Source: Bacteroides sp. OF04-15BH
Lineage (GTDB): Bacteria > Bacteroidota > Bacteroidia > Bacteroidales > Bacteroidaceae
Length of the DNA stretch: 64,000 nt
Direction: 5' to 3'
Assembly: GCF_003477995.1 (NCBI RefSeq)
Contig: NZ_QUEM01000007.1
Span: 62,001 to 126,000 of the forward strand
Positions 62,286 to 64,000 of this stretch are shown here, piece by piece (within the stretch, counting starts at the first letter, position 1; each line of letters begins with the position of its first letter). The notes under the pieces are model-generated. The model was not told the origin of the DNA. It made no database searches and saw only the letters and a list, made by a program, of their open reading frames with translations. A program made the translations under genes and the position numbers.

Positions 62286-63110
62286 TTACAGGATGCGCTG
62301 CAATTCCTTGGCCATTTCTTCCTGTACTTCTTTGGCTTTGATTCCGGCTACGGCAGCAAAGTTCTCGGTCTTGTCTGCGTAGATGATGGCACGGCTGCTG
62401 TTTACGATCAGACCGCACTGGCTGTTCATACCATACTGGCAAACCTCGCTCAGAGAACCGCCCTGAGCACCGATACCCGGTACGAGCAGGAAGTGATCCG
62501 GAGCAATCTTACGGATATCTTCGAACATCTTGCCCTGAGTGGCGCCTACTACATACATCATCTGGTCGGCATTACCCCATTCCTGACTCTTCTTCAATAC
62601 TTTCTCAAACAGACGCTCGCCCTGAGCATCCTCAGTGAGCTGGAAGTCGTGTGAACCCTTGTTGCTGGTCAGAGCCAACAGAATCACCCACTTGTTGTCG
62701 TAACCCAGGAAAGGAGTTACGCTGTCTTCACCCATGTAAGGAGCTACGGTTACCGCGTCCAACTTGATTTCCTCGAAGAAGGTGCGGGCATACATGGCTG
62801 AAGTGTTACCGATATCACCGCGCTTGGCGTCGGCAATGATGAACTGATCCGGATAGTGCTCGTTCAGATAAGCGATGGTCTTCTCGAAAGAAATCCATCC
62901 CTTAACGCCCATGCTCTCATAGAAAGCCAGATTTGGCTTGTAGGCGATACAGTAAGGAGCTGTGGCATCGATAATGGCCTTGTTGAAGGCAAAAATCGGA
63001 TCTTCTTCCTGAAGCAGGTGCTCCGGAATCTTCTTGATATCGGTATCCAGTCCTACGCAAAGGAAAGACTGTTTCTTCTTGATGTTCTCAAATAAATCTT
63101 TTCTGTTCAT
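62286..63110 (-). CDS. pyrF: Orotidine 5'-phosphate decarboxylase
   Basis: PyrF makes UMP from OMP, the last step of pyrimidine synthesis. The 274-residue protein is the type 2 family used by Bacteroidetes. [11 protein letters not shown] marks the start, and [11 protein letters not shown] has substrate lysine. The catalytic [10 protein letters not shown] motif (about residues 92-101) and VPGIGAQGG near the C-terminus are present. Length is normal. It lies 73 bases downstream of prfA on the same strand; this gene pair is common in Bacteroidetes. Its terminator reaches into the opposite helicase gene. Confidence 0.95.
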   Translation of the reverse strand: MNRKDLFENIKKKQSFLCVGLDTDIKKIPEHLLQEEDPIFAFNKAIIDATAPYCIAYKPNLAFYESMGVKGWISFEKTIAYLNEHYPDQFIIADAKRGDIGNTSAMYARTFFEEIKLDAVTVAPYMGEDSVTPFLGYDNKWVILLALTSNKGSHDFQLTEDAQGERLFEKVLKKSQEWGNADQMMYVVGATQGKMFEDIRKIAPDHFLLVPGIGAQGGSLSEVCQYGMNSQCGLIVNSSRAIIYADKTENFAAVAGIKAKEVQEEMAKELQRIL

Positions 63111-63183
63111 AGTTGCTTTATCTTTTATCGATCTTCTTTTTATCGGTTTTCTTTACCCACATGGAAAGAAATGTGCTTCTGGA

Positions 63184-64000
63184 TTACAGGTCACTTTCTT
63201 TCATGCGCTCGGCGTTCTCGGCCACGATCAGCTGGTCGATGCAGTCCTGAATGTTACCGTCCATGAACGAAGACAGGTTCTGCATGTTGTAACCGATACG
63301 GTGGTCGGTGATGCGGCTCTGCGGGTAGTTGTAGGTACGGATCTTGGCCGAACGGTCGCCGGTAGATACCATCGTCTTACGCTTGCTGGCAATGTCGTCC
63401 AGATACTTCTGGTGCTCCTTGTCATAAATGAAGGTACGCAGACGGGCCAGTGCGCGCTCCTTGTTCTTCGGCTGGTCACGTGTTTCGGTACATTCGATCA
63501 GAATCTCCTCGGTTTCTCCGGTAATCGGGTTTTTCCACATATAGCGGGCACGCACTCCGGATTCCACCTTGTTTACGTTCTGACCTCCCGCACCGCTGGA
63601 ACGGAAAGTATCCCATTTGATTTCACCTTCGTTGATCTCTACATCAAACTCCTCGGCTTCCGGCAATACGGCTACGGTTGCGGCCGATGTATGCACACGG
63701 CCCTGAGTTTCTGTGGCCGGAACACGCTGCACGCGGTGCACACCGGATTCGTATTTCAGAGTTCCGTACACTTTTTCACCGGTTACACTGAAAATGATTT
63801 CCTTGAAACCTCCGGCTGTACCCTCGTTGAAGCTGGAGATGGCAATCTTCCAGCCTTTCATCTCGCAATACTTGGAGTACATCTTGAACAGATCACCGGC
63901 AAACAGCGCAGCTTCGTCGCCACCCGTACCGCCACGGATTTCCATAATCACGTTCTTGTCATCTTCCGGATCGGCCGGAACGAGCAGAAGCTTGATTTCC
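63184..64000 (-). CDS. prfA: Peptide chain release factor 1 (partial, lacks N-terminus)
   Basis: RF1 ends translation at UAA and UAG. The window holds 271 C-terminal codons; the gene continues past base 64000. MEIRGGTGGDEAALFAGDL (residues near the middle domain), the catalytic GGQ in SSGAGGQNVNK and the C-terminal YNYPQSRITDHRIG are present. The codon-recognition region (ETQGRVHTSAATV) marks it as class 1 and the PXT-type loop region is consistent with RF1. The stop is at 63184. The methylated glutamine is in the intact GGQ. Confidence 0.95.
   Translation of the reverse strand, partial: EIKLLLVPADPEDDKNVIMEIRGGTGGDEAALFAGDLFKMYSKYCEMKGWKIAISSFNEGTAGGFKEIIFSVTGEKVYGTLKYESGVHRVQRVPATETQGRVHTSAATVAVLPEAEEFDVEINEGEIKWDTFRSSGAGGQNVNKVESGVRARYMWKNPITGETEEILIECTETRDQPKNKERALARLRTFIYDKEHQKYLDDIASKRKTMVSTGDRSAKIRTYNYPQSRITDHRIGYNMQNLSSFMDGNIQDCIDQLIVAENAERMKESDL

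Overview
The window looks like a chromosomal segment from a Bacteroidales bacterium (Bacteroides, Phocaeicola or Prevotella type). The signs are two SusC/SusD pairs, an LpxC-FabZ fusion, a Bacteroidetes PUR-type protein, a DUF5606 gene, a long NusB, and many promoters of the Bacteroidetes -33/-7 form (TTTG, 19-20 nt, TAnnTTTG). I see no rRNA, insertion sequence, prophage or CRISPR array. One tRNA gene, Arg(CCG), is present.

Layout. 1-1449: the end of a thioredoxin-fold gene, a strong hairpin, a small lipoprotein and a long leader. 1450-5068: etfB, etfA and an acyl-CoA dehydrogenase in one operon. 5156-9108: a beta-barrel/DUF4136 pair, cysK, a voltage-gated-type K+ channel and another small barrel. 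9483-12901 (minus strand): a sodium-pumping oxaloacetate decarboxylase operon, oadG-oadA-oadB. 13023-18581: folB, B12-dependent ribonucleotide reductase nrdJ, a nitroreductase and dnaA. 18818-22691 (minus strand): an MCE transport protein with a cell-wall amidase, ogt and asnA. 22866-26808: tRNA-Arg, a nested palindromic repeat, pepT and a CPA2 antiporter. 26832-29026 (minus strand): an rplY-pth-hslR-type translation-rescue cluster and a PUR-type gene. 29164-32506: nusB-yajC-ybbR-coaE and a DUF5606 gene. 32726-39951: the lipid A genes lpxD, lpxC/fabZ and lpxA, then a PRiA4/ORF3-like gene, miaA and a class A penicillin-binding protein. 62286-64000 (minus strand): pyrF and the end of prfA.

The accessory part is 39966-62234. 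Seven co-directional, almost gapless genes (42493-59947) encode a four-repeat fasciclin (FAS1) lipoprotein, SusC, SusD, two more FAS1 lipoproteins, and a second SusC and SusD. A hairpin terminator ends the block. There is no glycoside hydrolase, peptidase, sulfatase, sigma/anti-sigma pair or hybrid sensor in it, so it is not a normal polysaccharide utilisation locus. It looks like a surface capture or adhesion system coupled to TonB-dependent import, with an unknown ligand. Two paralogous Pif1/RecD-like helicase genes flank it exactly, one with a TPR tail and one with an HRDC-like tail. Each ends in a large hairpin with its stop codon in the loop. This is the most interesting region of the window.

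Most single-copy genes are confidently named from motifs and gene order. Functions of the FAS1/Sus block, the small barrels and the lipoproteins are inferred only. Promoters and terminators were read by eye and no folding or database search was run.
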